64,000 nt of DNA, taken from NCBI RefSeq assembly GCF_026625565.1, contig NZ_CP112998.1, forward strand, positions 2,606,501 through 2,670,500, read 5' to 3'. This document shows positions 45,304 through 54,545 of the stretch, piece after piece. Below the pieces are notes generated by a model, which did no database searches, was not told the DNA's origin, and worked only from the letters and a program-made list of their open reading frames with translations. The translations under genes were made by a program, and so were the position numbers. Every line of letters starts with the position of its first letter. The stretch's first letter is position 1. The stretch comes from Dyadobacter pollutisoli. Its GTDB lineage: Bacteria > Bacteroidota > Bacteroidia > Cytophagales > Spirosomataceae.

Positions 45304-48300
45304 TTAGTTTAGATCATAATCTATTAATTCCCCTGGGCCATTTCCCCCTTTAGGTTTTTCATATACATTTCCCTGTTTGTCTTTATACAAATCTCTTTGT
45401 CCGCCACGTCCCTTTTTGTCATGATGACTCCATCCCTTTTTTTCTAGTTGCTTGATTTCACCTGGACTTAGTAATTTGTCATCTCTCCAATTTCTGGCCC
45501 CCTGATGCGAATTTAAAACATACTGATCTACAGTCGAATTTTCTCCAGCTGGTGTCGGGCTCAAAACAAAAGCTAGCGTCATCAAAGGTATTGTTACACC
45601 CACCTTAAGGACATTCAAGCCTACTTGTGGTGCATTTTCGGCGAAGGTGCCCAAACTATACCATAAGGGCAGGCCGATGGTGGTGGCTTCGGAAGGCCTT
45701 GCGGCCCGCTCTGCCATTTCCCCCTTGCTATTGTATACGCTGGCGGTTTTCCCATCATAAGTAAATAATTCCTTGGAATCCCGGTAAATATCATACGCTT
45801 TGTCCTTGGGACAGCTCGGGCAGTCACCTATTACCCGCTTGTCCATACTCCCAAACCGTGTTCCGCGTTTTAAAATTTCGTCATCTGAGCCATTAACAGT
45901 AAATGACATCATGCCATCGGGATCAATATTTGTGACCGGGTCGTTTTCCGTGTAATTATAAGGGGATAGGCTCTGGTAAAACTCTGCCATCGGATCAACC
46001 ACCCCCCACCGACCAATCTCCGACATATACATCCTCGCCCCATAATCCACCAACCCGCTCCCAACCTGCAACTCCTTCCCATTATAAAGCAACCGGTTCA
46101 CATTGTTCCTGGCCGAAGGCATCTGCAACGGCGCATTCCGATCAATTTCTAACCCAAAAGGATAGTAATCCGTCCTCTGCAAAATCCGCCCCCTCTCATC
46201 AAAAACCACCCTCACATTACCCAAATGGTCTTTCAGGAAATAATCAAAACGAATGGTGTCTTTCCTGAAAACAGCTTGCCCGTCACTAGTCGCCAGCCTC
46301 TTAAATACATTACTTTGATCATACTCAAAACCACCAGCGTACTTAGCAGTCAATGTATCAGCTACATATTTATGCTTTGTACCGGCGGCATCATAGTCAT
46401 AAGTTAGCGTTTTGCCGCCAATGGTCACTGTTTTGGGCAGGTTTAAATAATTATAAGTCAGTACTGCTCCCCGGTTTCCATCGCCGGTCATGTTGCCATT
46501 GCCGTCATAACCATAATTGCTGACCCCATTCTTCACACCCAAGTTGCTCCCTGACCCATCCGTGACAGCCGAAAGCCGATTGCCGACGTAAGCATAACTC
46601 AAATTATCCAAAACAACGCCGCTCCTGATCAATGTCTTGATATTCCCATTCTTATCGTAACTGATCCCGCCTTCTGTTTCCGCGTAATTGTTCAGTCCTG
46701 TAGACCCTAAAAGCCGGTTAGCTCCATCATAGGTAAAAGCCAGCCCTTTCGTAAAACTGTTTTCTGCTTTTCCGCTCCATTGCATTTGGCTGATGTTGCC
46801 ATTGGTATAGTTGTTCCCGTTGGCATAGCTGAGCGCAAAGTTGTAGAATGAAGAATCTGGCTCGTTTTCTTTGGTTTTGTAAAAAGTCTGTCCCTGGGTA
46901 AGCCAGCCACGGATGTTATGGGTGTAGGTGGTCCTTCTGCGGAAATTAATGCCATCCTCTGAATGAAACCACTTGTGCTGCAATTGGCCCAATGCATTGT
47001 AACGCTGGGCAAGGGTGACTGCTTCCCTGGACTTGCTGCCATTGACAACCTTTTCTTTGATACTCAAAAGCCTGTCAGCATGGTCGTAATCGTAAGTTTT
47101 CAAATGTACATTGGTACCGGTAGCAATGACCTGCTCAGTCTTTTCCTGGGCAACCACCGGTGCCAAGTCATATTTATATTGCATTGAAACCCGCTCAATG
47201 GCACCAGCACCGAGATCGTGAAGTTCCCTGACTGTCTGGACAGGCCGGTACTCAGCATCATAGTAGGTTGCGCTCGTCAGCCACTGATTGGCACCTGCCA
47301 GCATCCGAGTCCGGCTTCCGGTTTGCAGGCCCTTGGCGGAGTTTAATGCATTGACGCTGTAAGTATTGACATAGCCCAGGTTAGCTGGTTTTGGGAAAGA
47401 GTAATCGTCATAATAGTTGACTACCAGTACATTGGCCTCGGCGATATTGGGAAGTGTATTGGCGAGCGAGTAACCAATCCCTCCCGCAGCCTTGTCTTCA
47501 TGGTGCACCTGGCTGGCATTGATACTGGCCTGCCAAGTAGCGCGGCTGGATGCAGAAGCGATCTCGCCAGTCAGTATTGCACGGTTCAATGCATCGTATT
47601 TGGTGAAACCCCAAACGCCTCGGGCAAGCTGCGCGGCGTCCTGGGAGAGTACCTGCCTGTCAAAATTATCGTAGACCAGATTTACAAGGTCTGCACCAGC
47701 TATTTTCTTCACTACCACGCGTCCACGGTTGTCATACTCATACAGGAAAGCGTAGTCAGCGGTGGTGTCATTGTCCTGGTACTGGGGCTGCAAGACGGCA
47801 CGGAGCTGGCCATAATCATCGTAGACATAATAGGTAGCCAGTATTTCATTGGCGGAAGCGGCCACCTTTCGGCAGACAAGCCTTCCCTGTAAGTCGGTGA
47901 ACTCGATGGTAGTCTTACCGTTTTCATCAATAGCCTGAACCCGGTACAGCTTTCCTGCCGCGTATTCACCCTGGCTGCTGACGGTCAGCAGGATATTGGC
48001 ATTGGTAACATAGTCGTAGCGTTTTACCTCACCGGCCATGTTAGCACCGTAACTGATGTTAGAAAAGGCACTTTTGTTGCCGGGGGCCCTTTCTGATAAC
48101 GGCCGGTTCAGTGCCGAAGGCTCAAAAAGTTTTTCCCGGTAAGCCCTGGCCAGGTCAGTAGGCTCTAAATTGGGGACGTTAGCAGCGTAAAACCCGGCAT
48201 GGGCAGCAGGGGCGGCAGGCTGGAATGCACCGTTGCCCGGGGCTGCGTAGGGAAGGTAATGCTTTACCTGGCGGCCAAAAGCATCAAATTCAATGGGCTC

Positions 48301-48585
48301 TACTAAATCAGCGCCCGTAGGGCTCTGCCCGACCGCTACATTTTGCAATGGCCTGCCTAACCCGTCGATATATTGTACCTGAATGTTGACCTTGCTTACA
48401 TCGTTAGGATCGGCGCCTGTCTGTTTGTAATGACGTGATAGTATGTAGTTTTTGCTTTCGGTCTGCGCGTTCAGGTTTAATGCTACAAACACAATCGATA
48501 TTGTTGGGAGAACCCACTTGAAAATTGCTTTTCGCTTAAAGACAGGGACGTAAACGCATTTCTTAACTCGGGCAAACAACTCCAT
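45304..48585 (-). CDS. Full-length DUF6443-RHS repeat protein with polymorphic toxin tip
   Basis: This 1,093-residue protein has an N-terminal hydrophobic export signal (~20-42; WVLPTISIVFVALNLNAQ), then a DUF6443 domain (~45-190; VQYIDGLGRPLQNVAVGQS). About 600 residues of YD repeats follow (YDYDHADRLLSIKEKV, TFTYDGANRLLG, GNGNMTGDGNRG), then the RHS core near 790-890 (DHLGNVRVVF, DYYPFGLEIDR, RWGVVDP, then NIDPDGMM). The tip (~890-1093) carries a pre-toxin region and a C-terminal WSHHDKKGRGGQRDLYKD ... EKPKGGNGPGE domain resembling what I know as polymorphic toxin type 33. No VgrG, PAAR or T6SS gene is near; the Sec signal suggests export to the periplasm first. The residues before the signal make the start slightly uncertain. 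Confidence 0.88.
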   Translation of the reverse strand: MELFARVKKCVYVPVFKRKAIFKWVLPTISIVFVALNLNAQTESKNYILSRHYKQTGADPNDVSKVNIQVQYIDGLGRPLQNVAVGQSPTGADLVEPIEFDAFGRQVKHYLPYAAPGNGAFQPAAPAAHAGFYAANVPNLEPTDLARAYREKLFEPSALNRPLSERAPGNKSAFSNISYGANMAGEVKRYDYVTNANILLTVSSQGEYAAGKLYRVQAIDENGKTTIEFTDLQGRLVCRKVAASANEILATYYVYDDYGQLRAVLQPQYQDNDTTADYAFLYEYDNRGRVVVKKIAGADLVNLVYDNFDRQVLSQDAAQLARGVWGFTKYDALNRAILTGEIASASSRATWQASINASQVHHEDKAAGGIGYSLANTLPNIAEANVLVVNYYDDYSFPKPANLGYVNTYSVNALNSAKGLQTGSRTRMLAGANQWLTSATYYDAEYRPVQTVRELHDLGAGAIERVSMQYKYDLAPVVAQEKTEQVIATGTNVHLKTYDYDHADRLLSIKEKVVNGSKSREAVTLAQRYNALGQLQHKWFHSEDGINFRRRTTYTHNIRGWLTQGQTFYKTKENEPDSSFYNFALSYANGNNYTNGNISQMQWSGKAENSFTKGLAFTYDGANRLLGSTGLNNYAETEGGISYDKNGNIKTLIRSGVVLDNLSYAYVGNRLSAVTDGSGSNLGVKNGVSNYGYDGNGNMTGDGNRGAVLTYNYLNLPKTVTIGGKTLTYDYDAAGTKHKYVADTLTAKYAGGFEYDQSNVFKRLATSDGQAVFRKDTIRFDYFLKDHLGNVRVVFDERGRILQRTDYYPFGLEIDRNAPLQMPSARNNVNRLLYNGKELQVGSGLVDYGARMYMSEIGRWGVVDPMAEFYQSLSPYNYTENDPVTNIDPDGMMSFTVNGSDDEILKRGTRFGSMDKRVIGDCPSCPKDKAYDIYRDSKELFTYDGKTASVYNSKGEMAERAARPSEATTIGLPLWYSLGTFAENAPQVGLNVLKVGVTIPLMTLAFVLSPTPAGENSTVDQYVLNSHQGARNWRDDKLLSPGEIKQLEKKGWSHHDKKGRGGQRDLYKDKQGNVYEKPKGGNGPGELIDYDLN

Positions 48586-48694
48586 GAAAAGCTAGTTTAA
48601 GATGAATAATTATTTCAATCATTCATTTAGACGTAGCATCTCAAATTGGTAACAACTTGTTTTGGTGTCGCAATGATTTATTTCTCTTAAATAA

Positions 48695-48724
48695 ATAATC
48701 CCGATCTCTCAGACCGGGATTTTC
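48695..48724 (-). terminator. Terminator of the signalling operon
   Basis: AATCCCG (48697-48703) pairs with CGGGATT (48715-48721), with T's and A's on both sides. It lies just after the stop of the receiver-phosphatase gene and before the RHS gene on the same strand, so it separates the two transcription units. Confidence 0.75.
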
Positions 48725-48750
48725 AATGTTAGTACGCTGCATTTTTTAAT

Positions 48751-49932
48751 TTAGCTAGGCAAATACCTCAGCGACAACATCGTAATGTCATCAAACTGGT
48801 TAGCCGCCCCGATAAAATCGATCAGACTTTCCAGCGTGGCTTCATTCATTTCCTTCGCCGTTTCTTTGGTCGATCCTTCTCCCGTTGTGAAAAAATCCTG
48901 CAGATAATGAAGGCCATATCTTGCGCCTGTCAAATTATTAGCGTCCGTAACACCATCTGTATAAAGTACAAACTTGTCACCTGGAAATAGTGTAGTGGTA
49001 TGCGATTCGAATACGAATGTGCTGTCGAAGCAAAGCGCCATCCCACCCTCTTTTTTGATAAGCTCTGTTTCACCATTCGCACGAATGATCAGCGGTGGCT
49101 CATGTCCCGCATCCACATATTCAATCACGCCCGTTTTGACATTCAAAATACATACAAATGCCGTCACGAACATAAATGATGAATTGTCTTCACTTAAAAA
49201 CTCATTGACGATCCTTACTTTCTCGACAATGCTATCTCCGTTCCGGTTTGAAAACTGACTCTTGAAAATCGCCTTACTGATTGCCATAAACAACGCGGCT
49301 GGTATGCCCTTGTCCGAAACATCACCGATCATGAAAAACAAATGCTCTGAGTCCATCATGAAATAATCATACAAATCCCCTCCCACTACTTTGGCCGGAT
49401 GGATAAATGCGTGAAGGTCTACCCCAGCTTTACCGATATTGGCGGGTACCGTTTTCGGTAACATACTGCTTTGGATTTCTTTCGCAACACTGAGGTCATT
49501 CTGGATTGCAATCAATTGCTCCCTACCCTTTTCCAGATTAGTCAGCATTTCAATGTGCTCTACCGTTTTGGCTATGGTAATTTCCAAATCCTCGAAATTG
49601 ACCGGCTTGGTCACAAAGTCAAAAGCACCGCGGTTCATGGCCGTGCGAATGTTGTCCATGTCCCCATAGGCCGACACCATGATGGCCTTCAACAGCGGAT
49701 TCTGCTTTTCATTGATCTTTGAAAGAAAGGTCAGCCCGTCCATTCCCGGCATGTTAATGTCCGAAAGAATAAGCGTTATGTCCCCAGATTCTTCCAGCCG
49801 TTCCAAAGCCTCGACACCATTATTAGCGAATACAAACTCGTATTTTTTATCCCTGATCTGTTTCCTGAACAATTGGAGAATGAGCATTTCCATGTCCTGT
49901 TCATCGTCAACGCTTAATATTCTGATAGCCAT
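48751..49932 (-). CDS. Response regulator receiver fused to SpoIIE/RsbU-type PP2C phosphatase
   Basis: This 393-residue protein joins a receiver domain (~1-125; acidic pair VDDE at 9-11, phospho-accepting Asp58 in LSDINMPGMDG, Lys in FVTKPVNFED) through a coiled-coil linker (~130-165) to a SpoIIE-like Ser/Thr phosphatase (~185-393). The phosphatase shows GGDLYDYF, GDVSDKGIPAALFMA, DAGHEPPLII and YTDGVTDANN with the metal-binding aspartates. Phosphorylation should switch the phosphatase, which in partner-switching systems dephosphorylates an anti-anti-sigma factor. The kinase gene directly upstream is the likely phosphate donor, and the RsbW-like gene at the operon's other end fits as the opposing kinase. 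Confidence 0.93.
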   Translation of the reverse strand: MAIRILSVDDEQDMEMLILQLFRKQIRDKKYEFVFANNGVEALERLEESGDITLILSDINMPGMDGLTFLSKINEKQNPLLKAIMVSAYGDMDNIRTAMNRGAFDFVTKPVNFEDLEITIAKTVEHIEMLTNLEKGREQLIAIQNDLSVAKEIQSSMLPKTVPANIGKAGVDLHAFIHPAKVVGGDLYDYFMMDSEHLFFMIGDVSDKGIPAALFMAISKAIFKSQFSNRNGDSIVEKVRIVNEFLSEDNSSFMFVTAFVCILNVKTGVIEYVDAGHEPPLIIRANGETELIKKEGGMALCFDSTFVFESHTTTLFPGDKFVLYTDGVTDANNLTGARYGLHYLQDFFTTGEGSTKETAKEMNEATLESLIDFIGAANQFDDITMLSLRYLPS

Positions 49933-49973
49933 TACCTTTCTTTTTTAGGTTAATATTTTGATAATTTCCGGTC

Positions 49974-50810
49974 TCAAACCGGCAAAATGATTTTAAATTC
50001 AGTCTTTTCGCCAAACACCGACGTCACCGAAATCTGTCCTTTATGGGTGTTAACGACGCTCGTATACGTGAGTGCAAGCCCGAGGCCCGTACCTTTGCCC
50101 TGCGGCTTGGTCGTGAAGAAAGCATCAAACAACTTGGACACAATTTCTTCCGGGATGCCGATTCCATTATCACAAACCCTGATCACTACTTCGTGATCTT
50201 GCTTTAATGTAATGATCTCAATCACAGGGTCGTAGGATTCTATTTCCTGTTTTCGTTTCTCATTGACGGCATAGCAGGCATTGTTGGTGAGGTTCAGTAC
50301 CACCCGGCCAAACTCTCCCTTTGAAAGCATGACATCGCCAACTGCCGGATCCAGATTGTATTTCAATGTCACATTGAATTCACGGTCTTCGGCACGCACA
50401 CTTTGATAGGCCAGTTTACTGTACTCTTCCAGTAACTGGTTCAGGTCCACAGGTTCCAGCACGGCACTATCCGACCGCGTCTGCGCGAGCATTCCTTGAA
50501 TAATACGTTCAATACGCTTACCGTTCTCATTGATTTTCAACAGGTTTTGAGACAAAGTTTCCAGCATCTCTTTCTCGTCCGCCAGGTCGTCTTCGCTGAT
50601 GTCTGCCAATTCCTTCTGAACAATGTCTTTCATTTCCTCTACCAGTCCCTGCGACAATCTCGAAAAGTTGTTGACGAAGCTCACCGGATTCTTTATCTCA
50701 TGCAAAATACCTGCGCTCAGCTGTCCAATTTCGGCTAATTTGTTCAGTTCGAGGATCCGTTGCTGGTAAATCTCAATTTCCTTATCGGTAGTTTCTGGCC
50801 CCATATTCAT
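49974..50810 (-). CDS. Soluble sensor histidine kinase
   Basis: This 278-residue kinase has no membrane segment. A short coiled coil (~8-28) precedes the dimerisation/phospho-acceptor motif GQLSAGILHEIKNPVSFVNNF (His37). The ATPase domain holds the N box NLTNNACYAV, G1 DNGIGIPEE, F box FDAFFTTKP and G2 GKGTGLGLALTY. With no sensor domain of its own, it may take its input from the propeller protein encoded 33 bases upstream, whose own kinase domain lacks the His. The receiver-phosphatase follows 41 bases downstream. Confidence 0.93.
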   Translation of the reverse strand: MNMGPETTDKEIEIYQQRILELNKLAEIGQLSAGILHEIKNPVSFVNNFSRLSQGLVEEMKDIVQKELADISEDDLADEKEMLETLSQNLLKINENGKRIERIIQGMLAQTRSDSAVLEPVDLNQLLEEYSKLAYQSVRAEDREFNVTLKYNLDPAVGDVMLSKGEFGRVVLNLTNNACYAVNEKRKQEIESYDPVIEIITLKQDHEVVIRVCDNGIGIPEEIVSKLFDAFFTTKPQGKGTGLGLALTYTSVVNTHKGQISVTSVFGEKTEFKIILPV

Positions 50811-50843
50811 AAAATTTAAAAATGGTATAGTGACATTAATGGG

Positions 50844-53800
50844 TTAACTGACAACCGGAAGAATAATCTCAACTTCGGTGAATTCTCCTTCCTTTGAACT
50901 GACCGACATTCTGCCTTTATGGTATTCAATGATATCTTTACTCATGTACAAACCCAGCCCTGTACCCTTAGACGTGGGTTTTGTTGTAAAAAATGGATTG
51001 AAAAGCTGTTCTGTTTCCTTCTTCGGAATTCCCATTCCGTTGTCTCTCAGCCGAATGCAAATGGTACCGTCCACAGTCGCCGTCGTAATGATGATTTCCG
51101 GTGCAAATACCTTGTCCGTTTTGGTTCTTTCAAACAATGCATAGCACGCATTACTGACCAGATTCGTAATTACCTGTGCGAATTCAAAGGGCAGCAGGCT
51201 CACTTTCACCGGCATCGTATCCAGCGTGATCGTCGACTTTACCGAAAAATCCTTGTACTCATTCAAAACCTCCTGGATCGCGGATCTTGCCTTGGATTCC
51301 AGAAACGGGTTCAGCTCCGTGACAAAAAATTCGGTAGACTTTCCTTTTAGCAATTTCTGCATGTCTTTTACAATCCTCGTCGTGCTGTTTCCATGCTCGT
51401 AAATCTTTTCCAGGTTCTTTTTGAGCATTGAAAAACCGCTATCAAGATCATCGCGCTCGTCTTCTGACAGCGTATCCTGGTGCTTCTCGGTTACTTCCGT
51501 GATCTCCTTCAGCAAACTCCCCGATGACTGAGAAAAATTATTAATGTAGTTCAACGGGTTCAGAATCCGGTCGACAATACCCTTTGTAAGGCTGCCCACC
51601 GAAGCAAGTCTTTCCTGCCGGATCAGTTCTTCCTGTGCCGATTTGAGGTTCGAGAGCGTGTTTTCGAGGTTTTCAAGAATATCTGTTTTAATGTATGCAC
51701 CGATCAAATGTTCTTTCAGGTTCCTGACCATGATAAAATCCCGCTCTCCGAATGCATTCTCATGATCCGTATTTTCGAGCGTGATAAAGCTCTTCACCTG
51801 TCCTTCCACCCTGATCAAAATGGTTATCAACGACTTAGGAGCATAAATATCCTCGATCGTACCATTCAGGTTTTCGGACCGGAAATCATTTTTTAGGAAA
51901 ATATCCTCATAAACTTCCGTCCCGTTTTCCATGTAGCGTTGCTCGGCCTGGTCGAAAGTCATCGATACATTTTCCAGGTCCGTCAGCTCGATTCCACCGG
52001 TGATCGCAATGAACTGGTAGGTATCGGTAACCTTATTATGGATCAATGCCGATGCGCTGTCAACGTTTTGGAAAAGACAAAGGCGTTCGAGTACCAGCTG
52101 AAACAATTTACCGGTATTAACCTCACTGTTAATGGATTTCACAAAATCATCAATCCTTTCCAGCTGGTCATTGGTAGCCGAAAGCTGCTCCGACTGCTGT
52201 TCCAGTTCCTCTTTCTGATTCACCACTTCCTCAGTCCGCTCACGGATCATGTTTTCGAGATCGCGGGTCTTTTTAAGAATAAATGCACGCCTTTTTCGGC
52301 TGATAAAATAAATAGCGGCAACGATCAGGATCGCGTACAGGATAAATGCCCACCAGCGCTGATAAACTGGTGCAATGATCGTAAAACTATATGAGGCCTG
52401 TTTGCTTTCATTATGGTAAATATTCCTTGCTCTCACCAAAAATCGATAGTTGCCCGGCGGAATGTTGGTGTATTCTTTTTGGTTCTTATTGGTCCACGCA
52501 CTCCAAGTATTGTCAAAATTTTCAAGGTAAAACTGAAATTCCAGATTATCCTGTGGCACCAGGCTGGTCGCTGAAAACTCAAAACTGACATCATTGAACT
52601 TGTATTGCAGCTGTAAGGATCGCGCCTGCGCGGCGCTGCTATCCAGTCCGCCAATGAAGCCATCGAACAAAACGCTGTCGCCTTTTACAGTTATTTCTCT
52701 AATAAAAGCCGGATATTCCTGCGCATAATCCTTTTTAATTTTCCGGTCAAAACGCACCAGACCTTCGCTGCCGCCAAACCAGACCACATTGTCGGCATCC
52801 GGGTAAATGACATTGATCGTCCGGTCGGAAAGAGGCAAAAATGGTTTGAGAATTTCCTCATATCCCTCTCCAAGCTTCACATACATTGAAATAAATCTCG
52901 AATCACCGTTGGTAGTCCAGATATTTTTCTCCGAATCCTCGGTCAGCTCGCCTTTCCAAACGTTACCTGATTTAGGCGTAAAAGCGGAAAATGGTGTAAA
53001 TTGGTCAACCGATTTTTCATACCGGTAAATGCCTTTGGAATTACTCACCAGCAGCCCCGCCGAAGTACTCGTGAGGTGGTTCAAACTCAATGTAGGCAAA
53101 CCATTTCCTTCGTGGTAACGTACCAAACTGCTACCATCCGGCAAAACGCGGATCACGCCGGCCTTTTGCGTTTCGAGCCACAGGTTCCCGTCTCCATCCT
53201 CCGCTATCTTCTCGATTTGCTCGCTAATTCCATTCAAACGCACCGGTTTGCCGGACCCGCCACCAATGTTAATTCGCTCAATACCACGTTCCAGGCCTAC
53301 ATAAAGCATTCCCGGACGTGCTTGGGACGCGAAAACAAAAAGGGCCATTTCATTCGAAAGCTCAGAAACCTGATGGTTCTTATCGACCCTGAACACCCCT
53401 TTGCTCGTTGCCACGTAAAGCGAACCATTCCACTCGCACAGCGACCAAACAGCGAGCCGGAAGGATTTTACAGCTCGAAAAATCTCGTGATCCAGAAAAT
53501 AGAGACCATTGCTGGTACCCGTATAAATCGTGTTATTGAAGCGAACGACGTCATTCACCTGGCCTCTCAGGTTATTGTCCTCTCCAAACTCGGTAATGGG
53601 AGAGGAAATATCCAGCTGTGCAATGCCATTATTGAGCGCAAGCCACAGACTCCCGGACCTGTCCTCAATCCAATAGTTGACATGTTCATCAGCAAGGCGA
53701 TAATTCTCTTTCACCAATTGCTTCATCAGCCCGCTTTGCGGATAAACCAGCAGGATTTGTCCGTCCTCAGCGAAAATAGCAATCGTCCCATTTTTCAAAA

Positions 53801-54545
53801 GCTTACCGCTGAAAGCCTCTTTGTCCGCCAAAAACCCATTGACCTCTTTGGAAAAACGGGTAATAACATTGTCTTCCAAGACAAAAAGTCCCTGGTTACT
53901 GGTCAGAATGAATATCTTTTTATCCGCATACATCATCGAGTTCACATCCTGCAGAGCAGTCAGTCCATTGGACGTCGGCACAGTAGCGAACACGCCTTCA
54001 TTGAATGTAGCGAGGCCGTGGCCCTTTTGAAATGTATAAATGGTACCATTTACAAAAAAAGCGCTCGTAATGTCCTGTACTGACTTCCATTGTTTCAGCT
54101 GCCGTCCATCCCAGCGAAAAAACTTGTTTTTCGTCACAAAATAAACACCCTGATAAGTCTCGAAAATGTTTAGAACAGCACCGAAGCCATCCAGTTTACC
54201 ATTCAGGCTTTTGAAAACCGATCCTCCCGTTTTGCTGGTGGACAGATAGCCAAATTCATCTTTACCACCCACATACAGCCGATCGTTCTTGTCCAGAAAC
54301 AAAGCCGAAACTTTGGAGATATCTGCCGTAGGAATGGTTTTCCAAAACACACCATCGTATTCCAGCACCCCCGAGAAATTTCCGAAATAGAGTACTCCCT
54401 GTTTGTTTTGAACAATCGCGAAGTTCTGGCTATGCGCCTTGTAATCCTTCGAAGTGTATATTTTCAGCTGTGACGACGTACTCTGCCCGACTGCAGCCGT
54501 GACCGTGAGCACTACCAGACAACATATATATGCGAGGTATCTCAT
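50844..54545 (-). CDS. Two-component propeller/Y_Y_Y/GAF sensor with pseudo-histidine-kinase domain
   Basis: The 1,233-residue protein has a Sec signal (~1-20), a periplasmic propeller of repeated short units (~25-620; NLWLETQKAGVIRVLPDGS, NVVWFGGSEGLVRFDR), a Y_Y_Y domain (~650-715; DNTWSAWTNKNQKEYTNIPPG), one membrane helix (~728-750), a coiled coil, a GAF domain (~805-960) and a kinase module. In the phospho-acceptor motif, SLTKGIVDRILNPLNYINNF, Asp992 stands where the His belongs and Arg follows where Glu is usual. The ATPase domain is intact (NLVSNACYAL, DNGMGIPKKE, GKGTGLGLYMSKD). It may signal through a partner kinase. Its ATG overlaps the stop of the upstream gene (ATGA). Confidence 0.9.
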   Translation of the reverse strand: MRYLAYICCLVVLTVTAAVGQSTSSQLKIYTSKDYKAHSQNFAIVQNKQGVLYFGNFSGVLEYDGVFWKTIPTADISKVSALFLDKNDRLYVGGKDEFGYLSTSKTGGSVFKSLNGKLDGFGAVLNIFETYQGVYFVTKNKFFRWDGRQLKQWKSVQDITSAFFVNGTIYTFQKGHGLATFNEGVFATVPTSNGLTALQDVNSMMYADKKIFILTSNQGLFVLEDNVITRFSKEVNGFLADKEAFSGKLLKNGTIAIFAEDGQILLVYPQSGLMKQLVKENYRLADEHVNYWIEDRSGSLWLALNNGIAQLDISSPITEFGEDNNLRGQVNDVVRFNNTIYTGTSNGLYFLDHEIFRAVKSFRLAVWSLCEWNGSLYVATSKGVFRVDKNHQVSELSNEMALFVFASQARPGMLYVGLERGIERINIGGGSGKPVRLNGISEQIEKIAEDGDGNLWLETQKAGVIRVLPDGSSLVRYHEGNGLPTLSLNHLTSTSAGLLVSNSKGIYRYEKSVDQFTPFSAFTPKSGNVWKGELTEDSEKNIWTTNGDSRFISMYVKLGEGYEEILKPFLPLSDRTINVIYPDADNVVWFGGSEGLVRFDRKIKKDYAQEYPAFIREITVKGDSVLFDGFIGGLDSSAAQARSLQLQYKFNDVSFEFSATSLVPQDNLEFQFYLENFDNTWSAWTNKNQKEYTNIPPGNYRFLVRARNIYHNESKQASYSFTIIAPVYQRWWAFILYAILIVAAIYFISRKRRAFILKKTRDLENMIRERTEEVVNQKEELEQQSEQLSATNDQLERIDDFVKSINSEVNTGKLFQLVLERLCLFQNVDSASALIHNKVTDTYQFIAITGGIELTDLENVSMTFDQAEQRYMENGTEVYEDIFLKNDFRSENLNGTIEDIYAPKSLITILIRVEGQVKSFITLENTDHENAFGERDFIMVRNLKEHLIGAYIKTDILENLENTLSNLKSAQEELIRQERLASVGSLTKGIVDRILNPLNYINNFSQSSGSLLKEITEVTEKHQDTLSEDERDDLDSGFSMLKKNLEKIYEHGNSTTRIVKDMQKLLKGKSTEFFVTELNPFLESKARSAIQEVLNEYKDFSVKSTITLDTMPVKVSLLPFEFAQVITNLVSNACYALFERTKTDKVFAPEIIITTATVDGTICIRLRDNGMGIPKKETEQLFNPFFTTKPTSKGTGLGLYMSKDIIEYHKGRMSVSSKEGEFTEVEIILPVVS

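Noticed and set aside
46100..48500. Internal repeats in the RHS gene as a possible CRISPR or satellite array
   Set aside because: They are the coding YD repeats of the protein, irregular in length and divergent in sequence, with no spacer structure.
40856..48585. Type VI secretion-linked Rhs effector locus
   Set aside because: No VgrG, PAAR, Hcp or T6SS gene is in the window and the intact protein starts with a Sec-type signal, so the T6SS reading has no support here.
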